From assembly GCF_000317535.1 (NCBI RefSeq), contig NC_019757.1, positions 1,215,001 to 1,279,000 on the forward strand: 64,000 nucleotides of DNA, read 5' to 3'. This DNA comes from Cylindrospermum stagnale PCC 7417. GTDB taxonomy: Bacteria > Cyanobacteriota > Cyanobacteriia > Cyanobacteriales > Nostocaceae. This document shows positions 18,229 to 28,724 of this stretch, in pieces. The position numbers and the translations under genes were made by a program. Each line of letters starts with the position of its first letter. Positions within the stretch are counted from its first letter, which is position 1. Below the pieces are notes generated by a model. That model searched no databases, was not told the origin of the DNA, and saw only the letters and a program-made list of their open reading frames with translations.

Positions 18229-18846
18229 ATGACCACTGATTCTCAGTTTCACAACCTTTCCCACTCGCAACTTCTTAGAGATTTACCAGATGGGACGGAT
18301 AAGCATACCAATGAATCAACGGGTACTATGGATATGGTGAAGCGCGATCGCTTTGAGTTATTAAGTGCTTACCTCGATGGCGAGGTTACAGCTGCCGAAC
18401 GCAGGCAAGTAGAAGAATGGCTGGCAAAAGATGCCTCAGTTCAACGATTGTATGCGCGACTGTTAAAGCTACGGCAAAGTGTGCAAACTCTGCCAGTACC
18501 AGCAGCCCAACAGTCACCAGAAACAACATTTCAGCAAGTATGGGCACGTTTACGCCGCCGTTCCCAGTTAACCTGGATGTTTGGCGGTGTCGCCATTGCC
18601 GCTTGTGCGCTCGGCGCTGTCACTAGCTTACTACCAGGTAGTGAGTCTAGAACGCTGCAATTGGCGCAACAACCGCAAATAGAACCAAAACCAGCGACGA
18701 CAACACCTGTAGTCCCTGTTTCGCCGCTGATGGTGGCCTTAAATAACCCAGTAATTGAAATTCCGAAAACAGCAGTAGCCTCGCCGCAAAAACCAGCGAA
18801 TCAGGCACAGCCCCAACCGCAAAGCACCTTGAAAAATATCAACTAG
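18229..18846 (+). CDS. Anti-sigma factor, single-pass membrane protein
   Basis: A 205-residue protein. A cytoplasmic anti-sigma domain starts FELLSAYLDGEVTAAERRQVEEW, one membrane helix lies at about residues 121-143 (FGGVAIAACALGAVTSLL), and a Pro/Gln-rich periplasmic tail follows. The HxxxCxxC zinc motif of ZAS domains is absent. ATG 18229 was used; an in-frame Met about 34 residues later precedes the conserved domain and may be the real start. It lies 156 bp after the sigma gene and likely sequesters it at the membrane. Confidence 0.8.
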   Translation: MTTDSQFHNLSHSQLLRDLPDGTDKHTNESTGTMDMVKRDRFELLSAYLDGEVTAAERRQVEEWLAKDASVQRLYARLLKLRQSVQTLPVPAAQQSPETTFQQVWARLRRRSQLTWMFGGVAIAACALGAVTSLLPGSESRTLQLAQQPQIEPKPATTTPVVPVSPLMVALNNPVIEIPKTAVASPQKPANQAQPQPQSTLKNIN

Positions 18847-18847
18847 T

Positions 18848-19303
18848 TCATACTTCGTAACAGCGATTTGCTCTTATGCCGCAGCCACTCCACCAGCCAT
18901 CAGATTGGGGGACACCTCCTAATTGAATAACTTGCTCAGGAGTCATAAAGTAAGCCCAAGCCCAACTTAGGCATAGACCTTGTATCTTGAAAATCTCTAT
19001 GTATTGACGATTATAGAGATTTTCTGGTGTTTGTCGAGAGGGGTGATAGCCTTCCAGATCATCTAACTCTTTTAAAATCCCTAAGTCCGCAAAAGAGAGC
19101 AAATGTCCCTGAACTTGGCCCTCCCCTAGGGTCATCGCTGGGTAACCCATCGGCAAGGCAAACAATTCGCCTAATGCAAAACCTCTTTGAGCAACTTTCA
19201 CCTTACCTGCACAGTATTTTTGATAATTAGCTTCACCTGGTTTGAGCGTACCGTAAACAAAAACCCGCACTTCTCCAGGAAATTTTATTTTTGATTCAGC
19301 CAT
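18848..19303 (-). CDS. Gamma-glutamylcyclotransferase-family (AIG2-like) protein
   Basis: A 151-residue protein with the GGCT fold. It has the substrate-loop motif [14 protein letters not shown] at the N-terminus and the acidic catalytic segment [10 protein letters not shown] near residue 80. Family members release 5-oxoproline from gamma-glutamyl amines or peptides; the exact substrate is unknown. It converges with the anti-sigma gene and is divergent from leuS. Confidence 0.85.
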   Translation of the reverse strand: MAESKIKFPGEVRVFVYGTLKPGEANYQKYCAGKVKVAQRGFALGELFALPMGYPAMTLGEGQVQGHLLSFADLGILKELDDLEGYHPSRQTPENLYNRQYIEIFKIQGLCLSWAWAYFMTPEQVIQLGGVPQSDGWWSGCGIRANRCYEV

Positions 19304-19388
19304 AACTTGTTTTAACTATCTGATTCCTTTGCCTAGCACCTACAATATTGAGGCAGACACGAGTACAGATCCAGTAGGAGAATTTTCT

Positions 19389-21995
19389 GTGGAGTCCCGA
19401 TATAACCCAGCAGCGATTGAGGAAAAATGGCAAAAAACATGGGTCTCACTTGGCTTAGATAAGACACCTACAGAAAGTAACAAGCCAAAATTCTACGCTC
19501 TATCCATGTTCCCCTACCCATCCGGCAGCCTGCACATGGGGCACGTCCGTAACTATACCATTACCGATGTGATTGCCCGCCTCAAGCGCATGCAGGGGTA
19601 TCGGGTACTGCACCCAATGGGTTGGGATGCCTTTGGACTACCAGCGGAAAACGCCGCAATTGATCGAGGAGTCCCCCCAGCAAAGTGGACTTATCAAAAT
19701 ATTGCCCAAATGCGGCAGCAATTGCAGCGTCTCGGCTTATCAATTGACTGGGAGAGCGAAATCGCCACCTGTTCACCAGACTATTACAAATGGACACAAT
19801 GGATTTTCTTGCAATTTTTGCAAGCAGGGTTAGCTTATCAAAAAGAAGCAGCAGTCAACTGGGACCCCATTGACCAAACCGTACTAGCAAACGAGCAAGT
19901 TGATAACGAAGGACGTTCTTGGCGCAGTGGGGCAAAAGTTGAGCGCAAACTCTTGCGGCAGTGGTTTTTAAAGATTACCGACTACGCCGAAGAATTGCTG
20001 AATGACCTGGAAAAATTGACAGGTTGGCCCGAACGAGTCAAATTGATGCAGGCTAACTGGATAGGTAAATCCACTGGCGCATATCTAGAATTTCCCATCA
20101 TCGGCTTGGATGAGAAAATCGGCGTTTACACGACACGCCCAGATACAGTTTTTGGTGTCAGCTACCTGGTGTTAGCGCCAGAACATCCCTTAACGAAGCG
20201 CGTCACTGCCAAAGAACAGCAAGCAGCGGTAGAAGCCTTTATTCAGGAAGTTGCCAATCAAAGCGAATTAGAACGTACTGCTGAAGATAAACCCAAGCGG
20301 GGTATCCCCACAGGTGGGGTGGCAATTAACCCCTTTACAGGGGAAGAAGTGCCCATCTGGATTGCTGATTACGTACTATATGAATATGGTACTGGGGCAG
20401 TGATGGGTGTACCTGCCCATGATGTCCGAGATTTCAAGTTTGCCAATAACTATAACCTGCCGATTGAGTTTGTGATTGTCCCACCAGATGCGGTGGCAGA
20501 TGTGGATTTCCAACAAAAAAATCTACCGCTGATCATGATTGATTATGATAATGCCTACACAGAACCGGGAATTTTGATTAATTCTGGTTCCTTCAGTGGC
20601 ATGACTGCCACAGATGCCAAGCAAGCAATAGTTAAATATGCTGAAGAACAAGGTTTTGGCAAACTCCGGGTACAATACCGCCTCCGGGATTGGTTGATTT
20701 CCCGGCAACGCTACTGGGGTGCACCGATACCTGTGATTCACTGCCCCAATTGTGGGATAGTGCCTGTTCCTGACAAAGATTTGCCCGTAGAGTTGCCGGA
20801 AGATGTGGAATTTACTGGACGTGGCGGTTCACCCTTGACGCAGTTAGAAAGCTGGGTGAATGTTCCTTGTCCGACTTGTGGCACACCTGCCAAGCGGGAA
20901 ACTGACACGATGGATACCTTTATTGATTCCTCGTGGTATTTTTTACGTTTTCCTGATGCTAAGAATGAACAGCAGATTTTTGATGCCAGTACAACTAATG
21001 ACTGGATGCCTGTAGATCAGTACGTGGGGGGCATTGAACACGCGATTTTGCATTTGTTGTATTCCCGGTTCTTTACTAAGGTACTGCGCGATAGAGGTTT
21101 GTTGAATTTTGATGAACCATTCCAACGCCTATTGACTCAAGGTATGGTACAGGGTTTAACTTACCTAAACCCCAACAAGGGCGGTAAGGATAAATGGATA
21201 CCTTCTCATCTTGTTAACGCTGCTGATCCCCGTGATCCTCAAACAGGTGAACCACTGCAACGCCTGTACGCTACTATGTCCAAGTCAAAGGGCAACGGTG
21301 TTGCGCCAGAAGATGTAATTGGCAAATATGGTATAGACACAGCGCGAATGTTTATCTTATTCAAAGCACCACCGGAAAAAGACCTGGAATGGGATGAAGC
21401 GGATGTAGAAGGGCAATTCCGTTTCTTAAATCGGGTCTGGCGCTTGGTGACTGATTATATCGCCGCTGGTGTATCTCGTAAGCAAGCCCAACTCGACAAT
21501 TTAACTAAACCGGAAAAAGACTTGCGACGGGCAATTCACTCTGCTATCCAAGCAGTTACGGAAGACGTGGAGGACGACTATCAATTCAACACAGCTATTT
21601 CAGAATTGATGAAATTAAGTAACGCCCTAACTGATGCTAATTGCAAAAATTCACCAATTTATGCAGAAGGTATTCAGACTTTGGTGGTTTTGCTGGCACC
21701 GTTTGCGCCACACATTGCTGATGAACTGTGGCAGTTATTTGGTAACCAGGGTTCAGTGCATAAGCAAACTTGGCCGGCTTTTGACTCTGCTGCGTTGGTG
21801 GCTGATGAAATCACTTTGGTAATTCAAATTATGGGCAAAACTCGCGGTTCGATTCAAGTACCATCACAAGCAGATAAAGCGGCATTAGAGAAATACGCCC
21901 GTGAGTCAGAAATTGCCCAGCGTTACATCGAGGGTAAAGAAATTAAAAAGGTGATTGTGGTGCCTGGTAAGTTGGTGAATTTTGTAGTCGGCTAA
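19389..21995 (+). CDS. leuS: Leucyl-tRNA synthetase
   Basis: A class I aminoacyl-tRNA synthetase charging tRNA-Leu, about 868 residues from GTG 19389. The HIGH-type motif is in [12 protein letters not shown] and the KMSKS motif in [11 protein letters not shown]. The CP1 editing domain has [12 protein letters not shown], and a zinc ribbon has CPNCG and CPTCG. The frame is open back to TTG 19329, but the family N-terminus [14 protein letters not shown] fits GTG 19389. Essential housekeeping gene. A hairpin follows the stop. Confidence 0.97.
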   Translation: MESRYNPAAIEEKWQKTWVSLGLDKTPTESNKPKFYALSMFPYPSGSLHMGHVRNYTITDVIARLKRMQGYRVLHPMGWDAFGLPAENAAIDRGVPPAKWTYQNIAQMRQQLQRLGLSIDWESEIATCSPDYYKWTQWIFLQFLQAGLAYQKEAAVNWDPIDQTVLANEQVDNEGRSWRSGAKVERKLLRQWFLKITDYAEELLNDLEKLTGWPERVKLMQANWIGKSTGAYLEFPIIGLDEKIGVYTTRPDTVFGVSYLVLAPEHPLTKRVTAKEQQAAVEAFIQEVANQSELERTAEDKPKRGIPTGGVAINPFTGEEVPIWIADYVLYEYGTGAVMGVPAHDVRDFKFANNYNLPIEFVIVPPDAVADVDFQQKNLPLIMIDYDNAYTEPGILINSGSFSGMTATDAKQAIVKYAEEQGFGKLRVQYRLRDWLISRQRYWGAPIPVIHCPNCGIVPVPDKDLPVELPEDVEFTGRGGSPLTQLESWVNVPCPTCGTPAKRETDTMDTFIDSSWYFLRFPDAKNEQQIFDASTTNDWMPVDQYVGGIEHAILHLLYSRFFTKVLRDRGLLNFDEPFQRLLTQGMVQGLTYLNPNKGGKDKWIPSHLVNAADPRDPQTGEPLQRLYATMSKSKGNGVAPEDVIGKYGIDTARMFILFKAPPEKDLEWDEADVEGQFRFLNRVWRLVTDYIAAGVSRKQAQLDNLTKPEKDLRRAIHSAIQAVTEDVEDDYQFNTAISELMKLSNALTDANCKNSPIYAEGIQTLVVLLAPFAPHIADELWQLFGNQGSVHKQTWPAFDSAALVADEITLVIQIMGKTRGSIQVPSQADKAALEKYARESEIAQRYIEGKEIKKVIVVPGKLVNFVVG

Positions 21996-22003
21996 GAGTT
22001 GGT

Positions 22004-22040
22004 GACACGGCGATAATTGAAGCTTTGATGTTGCCGTGTC
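22004..22040 (+). terminator. Hairpin after leuS
   Basis: Perfect 8-bp arms GACACGGC and GCCGTGTC with a 21-nt loop, beginning 9 bp after the leuS stop. The U tract is poor (TTCCTGGTTTC), so termination efficiency is uncertain. Confidence 0.5.
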
Positions 22041-22895
22041 TTCCTGGTTTCAAAGGTAACTTTTGCTATTTGCTGCTTCAATTTAAAGCTTTAACTTGAA
22101 TTACTTGATAAGTAAATACGCTTTAATACTTTTTTCATGTCTGGAAGATTGAGAATTTGCCATATAGGAAATTTTATAACGAGAGCCTAAATTTTTAGGG
22201 TATTGTAATTTAATTAAAGCTTTTGGGTATTTCACTATATTTTAAGAAGCGTAAATATTTACAAAATCTAGCTTTCAGGCTTCAATATCTAGTCAATTTA
22301 GTTCTGAAAATTTAGTTAGTCTTATTCTTTAGCATAGAAGAGGTGATCAAACCTCGGTTTTTAATTTATGCTAATAGGTCTACTGTAATTGTATTGTTGG
22401 CGAGCGCGCCTGGAACAGCACTAAGTAGGATTTCATGCCAAAAATTAAGAAAAATTTGTCGGTGTGTAGCATCCTGAATTCTGCCGTTTAACCGAAGAGG
22501 AATATAACTGAGTGCAGCTTCACCAAAACCGAACTACAGCACTTCTCGCTATTGTGAGGTACATATTTAGTGCTGAAAGGGTCGAAAAGGAGGGAGTGTG
22601 GAGGGGGAGAGACTGTACTTCATAACAGCAGGAAGCGCTGTATAAGAGGATAAATTTTATTTAATCAGAGAATTAATAAATCCTAATAAATTATTGATTG
22701 TCATTGGGTTTGAATACAAGTAATATTAGCTTTAAATCTCTTGTATAAATGCTTAAATTTTCATGTTGAGAGGAGGCAAACATCTATTGATATTCTTCTC
22801 TTCACTGCGTTCCACTCAAAATAACATTTCTGATTTTTTGACTTTTGCAAGAGGTTTTTTGATGTCTATCAAAATACAAAAGAGAGGAAGTAAAG
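22041..22895. other. Long AT-rich spacer before the chitinase gene
   Basis: About 850 bp without a supported ORF on either strand. A small hairpin GAGGTGATCAAACCTC followed by GTTTTT lies near 22346. A purine-rich tract (GGAGGGAGTGTGGAGGGGG) is at 22588. The promoter for the chitinase gene should be here, but no clear -35/-10 pair stands out. Confidence 0.4.
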
Positions 22896-24182
22896 ATGGC
22901 ATACAAAATTGTTGGTTATTATGAAAATTGGGCACAATATTCAAGAGGGTTTTTCCCTAGAGACATTGATCCCTCATTATTTACCCATATCAACTTTGCC
23001 TTTGGGTTTTTTGGCTTTCGTAGTCGCAGTCTTACTAACCCACAACCACCATACTTGACTGGTAACTATAAAATCGAACCAGTTGAGTGGAACGATCAAA
23101 CACAATTGTATCCAGAACTCCAAGCATTGAAACAAAGTAACCCTGAACTCAAGACGTTATTGTCAATTGGCGGATGGAGCTTTAACGATCCTGCAAATGC
23201 GGATATAGGCGCTATTTCACTTCATCTTTTTAGCGAAATGGTAAGTTCTAGCGATAAAAGGCAAGAATTTATCTCCTCTGCTATCGACTACGCCCACCAA
23301 TACGGGTTTGATGGAATTGACCTTGACTGGGAATATCCTGGAGACCTTACCAGAGGAGGAACGGAGGAAGATTTCGCTAATTTTGTCACCCTTCTTCAAG
23401 AATTCCGTCAAGCAATTAATAGTGATTCGAGGCAACCAAAACTTCTTTTAACAATAGCAGCAGCCGCTATTGTTCCATCAGGAGTATCAGCTCAATGGCA
23501 TAGTAATCCTCAAAGTTACTTTGAATGGCTTGCTGAGTGTACAAATCACTTAGACTGGGTAAACATAATGGCGTATGATTATCATGGTGCATTCGATGTT
23601 CCTGCAATTACCGCAGTTCAAGCGCCGCTACGACAAGATTCTAATCCCGATACTAATTTTTCTGTCAAAAACACTGTTGAAAATTACCTAAACGGTGGAG
23701 TTCCATCTGAAAAAATTGTGCTGGGTCTGCCAACTTACGGTCGGACTTTTCATGTTACCGTTCCACTTACTCAGAGTGATAATGGCCCAGGAAAGCCTTT
23801 TAATGGAGGGGGTACTGCAGGCCCGAAAACACAAGAATCAGGATTTCTTGCCTATTTTGAAATTAAGGATAATATTTCAAGTGGTAGTTTGATCAGAGAG
23901 TGGCATGAACCAACCCTGACTCCCTATGCCTACAACAGCAGTACAGGTGACTGGGTTTCTTACGACGATGAAGAATCAATTGAGCATAAAACTAATTACT
24001 TAATTGAGAAAGATTTGGCAGGCGCAATGATTTGGGCAATCGGTCTAGACGATTTTAGGAATAGTGAGTATCCTCTAATTAGAAAATGCAAAGAAATTTT
24101 GGGTAACTCAAAAGCCTTTACTATTACATCGGGGACAGGTCGTAAACTAGAACCAGCAGGCACATCCCAAAGAAACAGGTAA
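22896..24182 (+). CDS. Glycoside hydrolase family 18 chitinase
   Basis: A 428-residue GH18 enzyme that hydrolyses beta-1,4-GlcNAc linkages by substrate-assisted catalysis. The catalytic DGxDxDWE is intact in FDGIDLDWEYPG, and SIGGWSF and the MAYDYHG barrel strand are present. The chitinase insertion-like region holds LVLGLPTYGRTF. No signal peptide is seen: the protein begins directly with AYKIVGYYENW, so export would need another route. ATG 22896 follows AGAGAGGAAG. Chitinases are unusual in cyanobacteria, suggesting acquisition or a role with an injection/toxin system or predation defence. Confidence 0.9.
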   Translation: MAYKIVGYYENWAQYSRGFFPRDIDPSLFTHINFAFGFFGFRSRSLTNPQPPYLTGNYKIEPVEWNDQTQLYPELQALKQSNPELKTLLSIGGWSFNDPANADIGAISLHLFSEMVSSSDKRQEFISSAIDYAHQYGFDGIDLDWEYPGDLTRGGTEEDFANFVTLLQEFRQAINSDSRQPKLLLTIAAAAIVPSGVSAQWHSNPQSYFEWLAECTNHLDWVNIMAYDYHGAFDVPAITAVQAPLRQDSNPDTNFSVKNTVENYLNGGVPSEKIVLGLPTYGRTFHVTVPLTQSDNGPGKPFNGGGTAGPKTQESGFLAYFEIKDNISSGSLIREWHEPTLTPYAYNSSTGDWVSYDDEESIEHKTNYLIEKDLAGAMIWAIGLDDFRNSEYPLIRKCKEILGNSKAFTITSGTGRKLEPAGTSQRNR

Positions 24183-24219
24183 ATCTAACTCAATAAAAGC
24201 TATTTTTACCTAAAGGTTG

Positions 24220-24256
24220 AAACCCTGTAAATGCAAAACTACCGTTCACAGGGTTT
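24220..24256 (+). terminator. Hairpin terminator after the chitinase gene
   Basis: AAACCCTGT (24220-24228) pairs with ACAGGGTTT (24248-24256) and is followed by TAAGC. It lies 38 bp past the stop codon. Confidence 0.55.
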
Positions 24257-24289
24257 TAAGCTGTTTGCAGTCATTACCAATGGCTATAG

Positions 24290-24530
24290 ATGATTAGAAT
24301 AGACACACAGTTAACAGGCTTTTTACTCCGCTCAGAAGTGGTTTCTGGCTGGTCTAATTTGGAAGTAGCTGGATATCTTGAACGCATTACTGAGACAAGA
24401 TTTATTCCCACTTAAAGCGCTCCAGTTACCCGACTGCGAATGGATCGTTTATCTGAATAATGCGTTGATTTGCTTATTTAATGTATGCAACGTTTCTATA
24501 GTGTGGTTTAATCAATCGAAAACTGCTGTA
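24290..24530 (+). pseudogene. Decayed gene fragment of a repeated cyanobacterial family
   Basis: Frame 24290-24415 reads GFLLRSEVVSGWSNLEVAGY before a stop. A second frame then gives RLRMDRLSE and a third gives ALICLFNVCNVSIVWF. Together these resemble one conserved block (LRS-VVSGWPGLEV ... LRMDRLSPNVLICLF) that I recall from large uncharacterised bacterial proteins. No single frame is intact, so at least two frameshifts are implied. It lies directly after the chitinase gene. Function unknown. Confidence 0.4.
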
Positions 24531-24577
24531 ATTCAGGGGAAATTGCAATCAGTGTCAGCGTAGCAGGTCGGGGTGGT

Positions 24578-26014
24578 TCATATGGGAATTTTAATGATGA
24601 ATTCAGTTCCTTTTCCGGGAACAGATACGCAGTGAAGTTCTCCACCGTGTTTTTCTACAACAATTTGATAGCTGATAGATAATCCCAAGCCAGTTCCTTT
24701 CCCGATGGGTTTGGTGGTAAAGAATGGGTCAAATAATTGCTTTTGTACACTCTCTGGAATTCCCGGTCCATTATCTGCAATCCGAATAATTACTTCGTTG
24801 TCATCAGTGAGTTCAGTACGAATGCAAATTGCGGGAGAGTTTTGAGTTAAAGAAGTTGACTCACAATTCAAAACTGAGAACTCAGAAGACTCAGAGAGAG
24901 CATCAATAGCATTTGCCATAATATTCATAAACACCTGATTGAGTAGGCCAGGGTAGCACTCTACTAGGGGGAGGTGTTTATATTCTTTAATGATAGTGAT
25001 GCTTTCTTGATTTTTTTGGTGATTTTTGAGGCGGCTTTGTAAAATTAGCAAGGTACTTTCAATACCTGCATGGATGTCAACTGTTTTTTTCTCAGATTCA
25101 TCAAGACGAGAGAAATTTCGCAAGGAGAGGATGATTTCCTGAATGCGATCGCAGCCAATTTTTATAGAAGCTAGGAGATTGGGAAAGTCACCGATTAAAA
25201 ACTCTAGTTCAATTTGATCTGTAAATTTTTTAATTTCTGATACTGGATCGGGATAATGCTTTTGGTACAGCCCATTGAGTTCAATTAGGTTCTGACTGTA
25301 ATTGATAGCATGAACAATATTACCAGTAATAAAATTTACAGGGTTGTTAATTTCATGTGCAATGCCTGCAATTAGCTGACCTAAGGCTGCCATTTTCTCA
25401 TTCTGTACTAATCGGGCATAGTTTTGTTGAAGGTCACGAAAACCGGCGCTGGCTGCTTTAGATTGTTCTTCTACCTTCTGTAGCTGAGTTAGTGTTAAAA
25501 CATAAATTTGGGAGTAGGACAGGAGTAACTCATGGAAATCAATTAGCCTATGTTTTCGAGACTTAGTTTCCACGATAATTGGTTCATAGAACAGTTGGGG
25601 CGATCGCAGCAATGCTACCTGAGTAGCTTCCACAATTAGCATATCCTCAGGAAGTATAAATATTTCTGGCTCGATACTGTTATAAAGATTTTCAATAGGT
25701 CGCATAGAAAATAGTGCCAAGCTATAGGGACTACTCATATGCTGAAAAAATTTCTGCCGTGAAATCATCCCCACAAAGTCCTGTTCTTTTGTCAAGATAA
25801 TTCCTGGTAGTAAAGGCTCTTGTTCAAACAGTATGGTCAAGTCATTTCCTGGGCGTTCTATCTCAATTTGAATCTGCCAAAGTGGTAATTCTTGCAAAGT
25901 TGACTCTAATTGCAAGTTCAAATTAGAAATTAATAACTTTTTTGATTTCTTTACTTTTTTTGATTTCTTTACTTTCTTTTCTTTTTTTGACATTGTTGCC
26001 ACCCTTATTGACAT
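24578..26014 (-). CDS. Sensor histidine kinase with CBS-like N-terminal region
   Basis: A 478-residue soluble histidine kinase. After a Lys-rich start (KKEKKVKKSKKVKKSKK, encoded by an 18-bp tandem repeat near 25938-25972) comes an input region of about 130 residues with CBS-like features (GMISRQKFFQHM ... ALFSMRPI). A short coiled coil precedes the kinase core. The H box is GIAHEINNPVNFI, the N box MANAIDALSE, G1 DNGPGIP and G2 GTGLGLS, all intact. The start may be Met 1 or Met 8 (25993). No response regulator is adjacent. Confidence 0.88.
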   Translation of the reverse strand: MSIRVATMSKKEKKVKKSKKVKKSKKLLISNLNLQLESTLQELPLWQIQIEIERPGNDLTILFEQEPLLPGIILTKEQDFVGMISRQKFFQHMSSPYSLALFSMRPIENLYNSIEPEIFILPEDMLIVEATQVALLRSPQLFYEPIIVETKSRKHRLIDFHELLLSYSQIYVLTLTQLQKVEEQSKAASAGFRDLQQNYARLVQNEKMAALGQLIAGIAHEINNPVNFITGNIVHAINYSQNLIELNGLYQKHYPDPVSEIKKFTDQIELEFLIGDFPNLLASIKIGCDRIQEIILSLRNFSRLDESEKKTVDIHAGIESTLLILQSRLKNHQKNQESITIIKEYKHLPLVECYPGLLNQVFMNIMANAIDALSESSEFSVLNCESTSLTQNSPAICIRTELTDDNEVIIRIADNGPGIPESVQKQLFDPFFTTKPIGKGTGLGLSISYQIVVEKHGGELHCVSVPGKGTEFIIKIPI

Positions 26015-26584
26015 AAGTAAACAATTAATACTACAGTCTTTTTTAGGACGATAGTTCTCAATATTTAGATAAATTTATAAAAATAAATATCGCTGAAATG
26101 CCCATTAAATCCTGATAATATTGACTGCTTACAGCATTTTTCTTAGATGAATGGACTTGTTGGATAAATATTTTATTTTTTGTTTCACACTACTTATCTC
26201 TACCTACAGCATACAAATGAAAATGGCTGGAAATAAATAGCTGAAGAACCTTGAGATTACTATAAATCTTGGAAAATTGGAATTTATACGAATAGTGACA
26301 GAGCTTGTTCACTATTTAGTCCCAATTCAATTTATCAGGTATTTGAAGCATATTTTTTCATTGACAAAAGCAACTTGCTCTTACAGATACTTTCAGATTA
26401 ATGGACTTGTTACATAAGATTTTAGTCTGACTTAATGTTGCAAGAGTCTAGCTTATTATACAAATAAATACTGCTGTAATTGGTCACTTATAGTTAAGGT
26501 ATAGGTCACCTATGGTTAAGGTCTGGGTTTTTGGATTTAGGGTTTTTAATTGATAGAATGTATATATCGATTTCAAGTTTCAAA
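26015..26584. other. Spacer between two kinase genes
   Basis: Holds two diverged copies of one segment: both contain ATGGACTTGTT (near 26152 and 26400) in similar flanks, about 250 bp apart. A GGTATAGGTCACCTATGG inverted motif lies near 26500. No ORF is supported. Because both flanking genes are on the minus strand, the promoter of the histidine kinase is expected near 26015-26150. Confidence 0.4.
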
Positions 26585-28222
26585 TCATAGCAAACCACGT
26601 TTACCATTAGGGCGTATTGTCATCCAGTTGGTTTTAGCTAGTGCTAGCTGCTCATCAGAAACCTTGGCACCAGTAAGATTTGCACCACATAAATTAGCTC
26701 CCCGGAGATTGGCATTGCTGAGATAAGCGTAGCTGAGGTCTGCACCTCGCAGGTCTGCGCCTTCTAAATCAGTATGGTTGAAATAGGCTTTATTCAAATT
26801 AGCATCCTTGAGATTTGCTCTAGTGAGACTAGCTCTGCCAAAGTCGCTATTCTGGAGATTAGCTCCTTGGAGATTAGTTTTCTGCAATTGAGCGGAATGG
26901 AAATTGGTTTCTGATAGGTCAGCACCTGACAGGTTTAGTAAATTTAAATTGTGTAGGGCAAAATCCCGTCTGCCTTTCAGATAGGCTGTGAGTAGACCTT
27001 GGGTATCTAATTTACGTTCAACTTTAGAGGTTTGAGTTTGTGAACCATTACCGTTGCTGTTGCTGTTAGGTAAAGTTGTAGATTTGGCGATCGCAGATTT
27101 CTGGTGCATTCCCGTTGCTTGCAATCCAGCTGCTTCTGCTGCCTTGGCTCTTCTGGCTCGAATTGCTGCTGCTACCTGGGCCACGCTGGCACTGGTATTA
27201 GTCCCAGATGTGGGTGTAGGTGTAGGGTGATTCCATAAGATAGCCGAATTTTCCAGGCGGTTGTTAGGTGGCTCTTTAACAGGAGTATCAGATTTAACTA
27301 GCAAACCCTTGGCCAAACTTTCGAGGTATGGTTCTATTTCTAAGGCCCTAAGTACTTCTTCGGCAGAACGATAGCGATTGCGTACTGACACCTCCAACAT
27401 TTTTCTCAACACGTTGCTCAGGTGCTCACTCACATGCACCATCTGCTCCCACATCATTTCACCCGTTGTGGGATTGTATTCCAAATCTTTAGGAGTTTTG
27501 CCAGTCAGGAGATAAATGCATGTCACCCCCACTGCGTAGATATCGCTGGCATAGACTGGACGCATAGCCATTTGCTCTGGAGGCGCAAAACCAGGAGTGC
27601 CGATCGCATAGGCAGTTAATGCTGTCTGTCCCGATTGGTTCGCACCTTGACTAACTTGGTTTTTAACGGCGCCAAAGTCGATGAGTACCATTCTGGCGTC
27701 TTGATCGCGGCGAATCAAGTTAGCTGGTTTGATATCACGGTGAATCACCTTTAGCTCGTGGATGTATTGCAGCAATGGCATGATCTCGCTTAAGAATTGC
27801 TTCACCCCAGCTTCGCTATAATTGCCATGTTGTTTTACCTCCTGCTGGAGGGTTGAACCGCTGATGTATTCCTGAACTAAGTAAAATTGTTCCTGTTCTT
27901 CAAAATAATCTAGCAACCTTGGTATTTGGGGATGATTGCCAATTTTACCGAGGGTTTTGGCTTCTCTCTCAAATAGTTCCCGCGCCATCTGCAAAATATG
28001 AGGGGCAGTTCCAGAGGGACGTAGTTGCTTGATCACACAACTCGGTTCTCCTGGTAAAACTTGATCATTGGCTAAGAAGGTTGCTCCAAAGCCACCCTGA
28101 CCTAATGGTTCGATTACCCGATAGCGATCGCGCAATAGTAGTTGCGAGCCACAAGATTGGCACCTTTGGCTTTGTGCCAAATTTTCTGGATTAAGACAGG
28201 TAGGGTTTAAGCAGTAGCTCAT
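26585..28222 (-). CDS. Ser/Thr protein kinase with C-terminal pentapeptide repeats
   Basis: A 545-residue eukaryotic-type kinase. An N-terminal zinc-ribbon-like segment has two CxxC-type pairs (CLNPTC, CQSC). The kinase domain covers about residues 30-300 with GQGGFGATF, catalytic HRDIKPANLI, DFGAVK and GTPGFAPPEQ. A Ser/Ala-rich linker follows, then about 100 residues of pentapeptide repeats (A-N/D-L-x-x), which form a right-handed beta-helix. This architecture is common in Nostoc. Targets are unknown. Confidence 0.93.
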   Translation of the reverse strand: MSYCLNPTCLNPENLAQSQRCQSCGSQLLLRDRYRVIEPLGQGGFGATFLANDQVLPGEPSCVIKQLRPSGTAPHILQMARELFEREAKTLGKIGNHPQIPRLLDYFEEQEQFYLVQEYISGSTLQQEVKQHGNYSEAGVKQFLSEIMPLLQYIHELKVIHRDIKPANLIRRDQDARMVLIDFGAVKNQVSQGANQSGQTALTAYAIGTPGFAPPEQMAMRPVYASDIYAVGVTCIYLLTGKTPKDLEYNPTTGEMMWEQMVHVSEHLSNVLRKMLEVSVRNRYRSAEEVLRALEIEPYLESLAKGLLVKSDTPVKEPPNNRLENSAILWNHPTPTPTSGTNTSASVAQVAAAIRARRAKAAEAAGLQATGMHQKSAIAKSTTLPNSNSNGNGSQTQTSKVERKLDTQGLLTAYLKGRRDFALHNLNLLNLSGADLSETNFHSAQLQKTNLQGANLQNSDFGRASLTRANLKDANLNKAYFNHTDLEGADLRGADLSYAYLSNANLRGANLCGANLTGAKVSDEQLALAKTNWMTIRPNGKRGLL

Positions 28223-28724
28223 GCACTGTCAACTCGCTGCACGAATAATAAATAGGGGAGAATTTCACTCTCTTTACATTATTTAGAGGAAAATCAATTT
28301 TCACCAGGTAATTTTTGCTGGAATCCTTTGAAGAATTCCTAAAGCTATACTGAAGTTACTTAAAGCTTTAGTAAACCAATCATCTTGGCCATAGCTAACT
28401 TAACCGTCACTTTCTCGACTATTATCTCACTTATAGACATAAGGTAATTTATAACCTTTTATACATGTTTATTTTACAATAAAGTCACAATTTATAGTAT
28501 AAAACTAAGTAATTTCATTTATTTTACTTTGGCTACGACAGGCACGGTTAATTCCTGTGTGCTCAACAGTAATTAGAGAAAGCGATGACGGCAGTAACCC
28601 CATTGCCGATAGATCAGCGTAAGAAATGCTGAGTCCTTAGCAGGAGAAGAACACAGTCAGGAAGCTGCACCGCAGGCACTGTGTTTAGTCAGGACTCAGC
28701 ACTTTCGACTCAGTACTCTATTGG
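28223..28724. other. Spacer with a long-armed inverted repeat downstream of hemL
   Basis: TGCTGAGTCCT (28627-28637) pairs with AGGACTCAGCA (28691-28701), enclosing a second hairpin (AACACAG with CTGTGTT). Since hemL ends at 28725 on the minus strand, this is probably its termination region. The rest is AT-rich and contains the promoter side of the Ser/Thr kinase gene. Confidence 0.5.
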
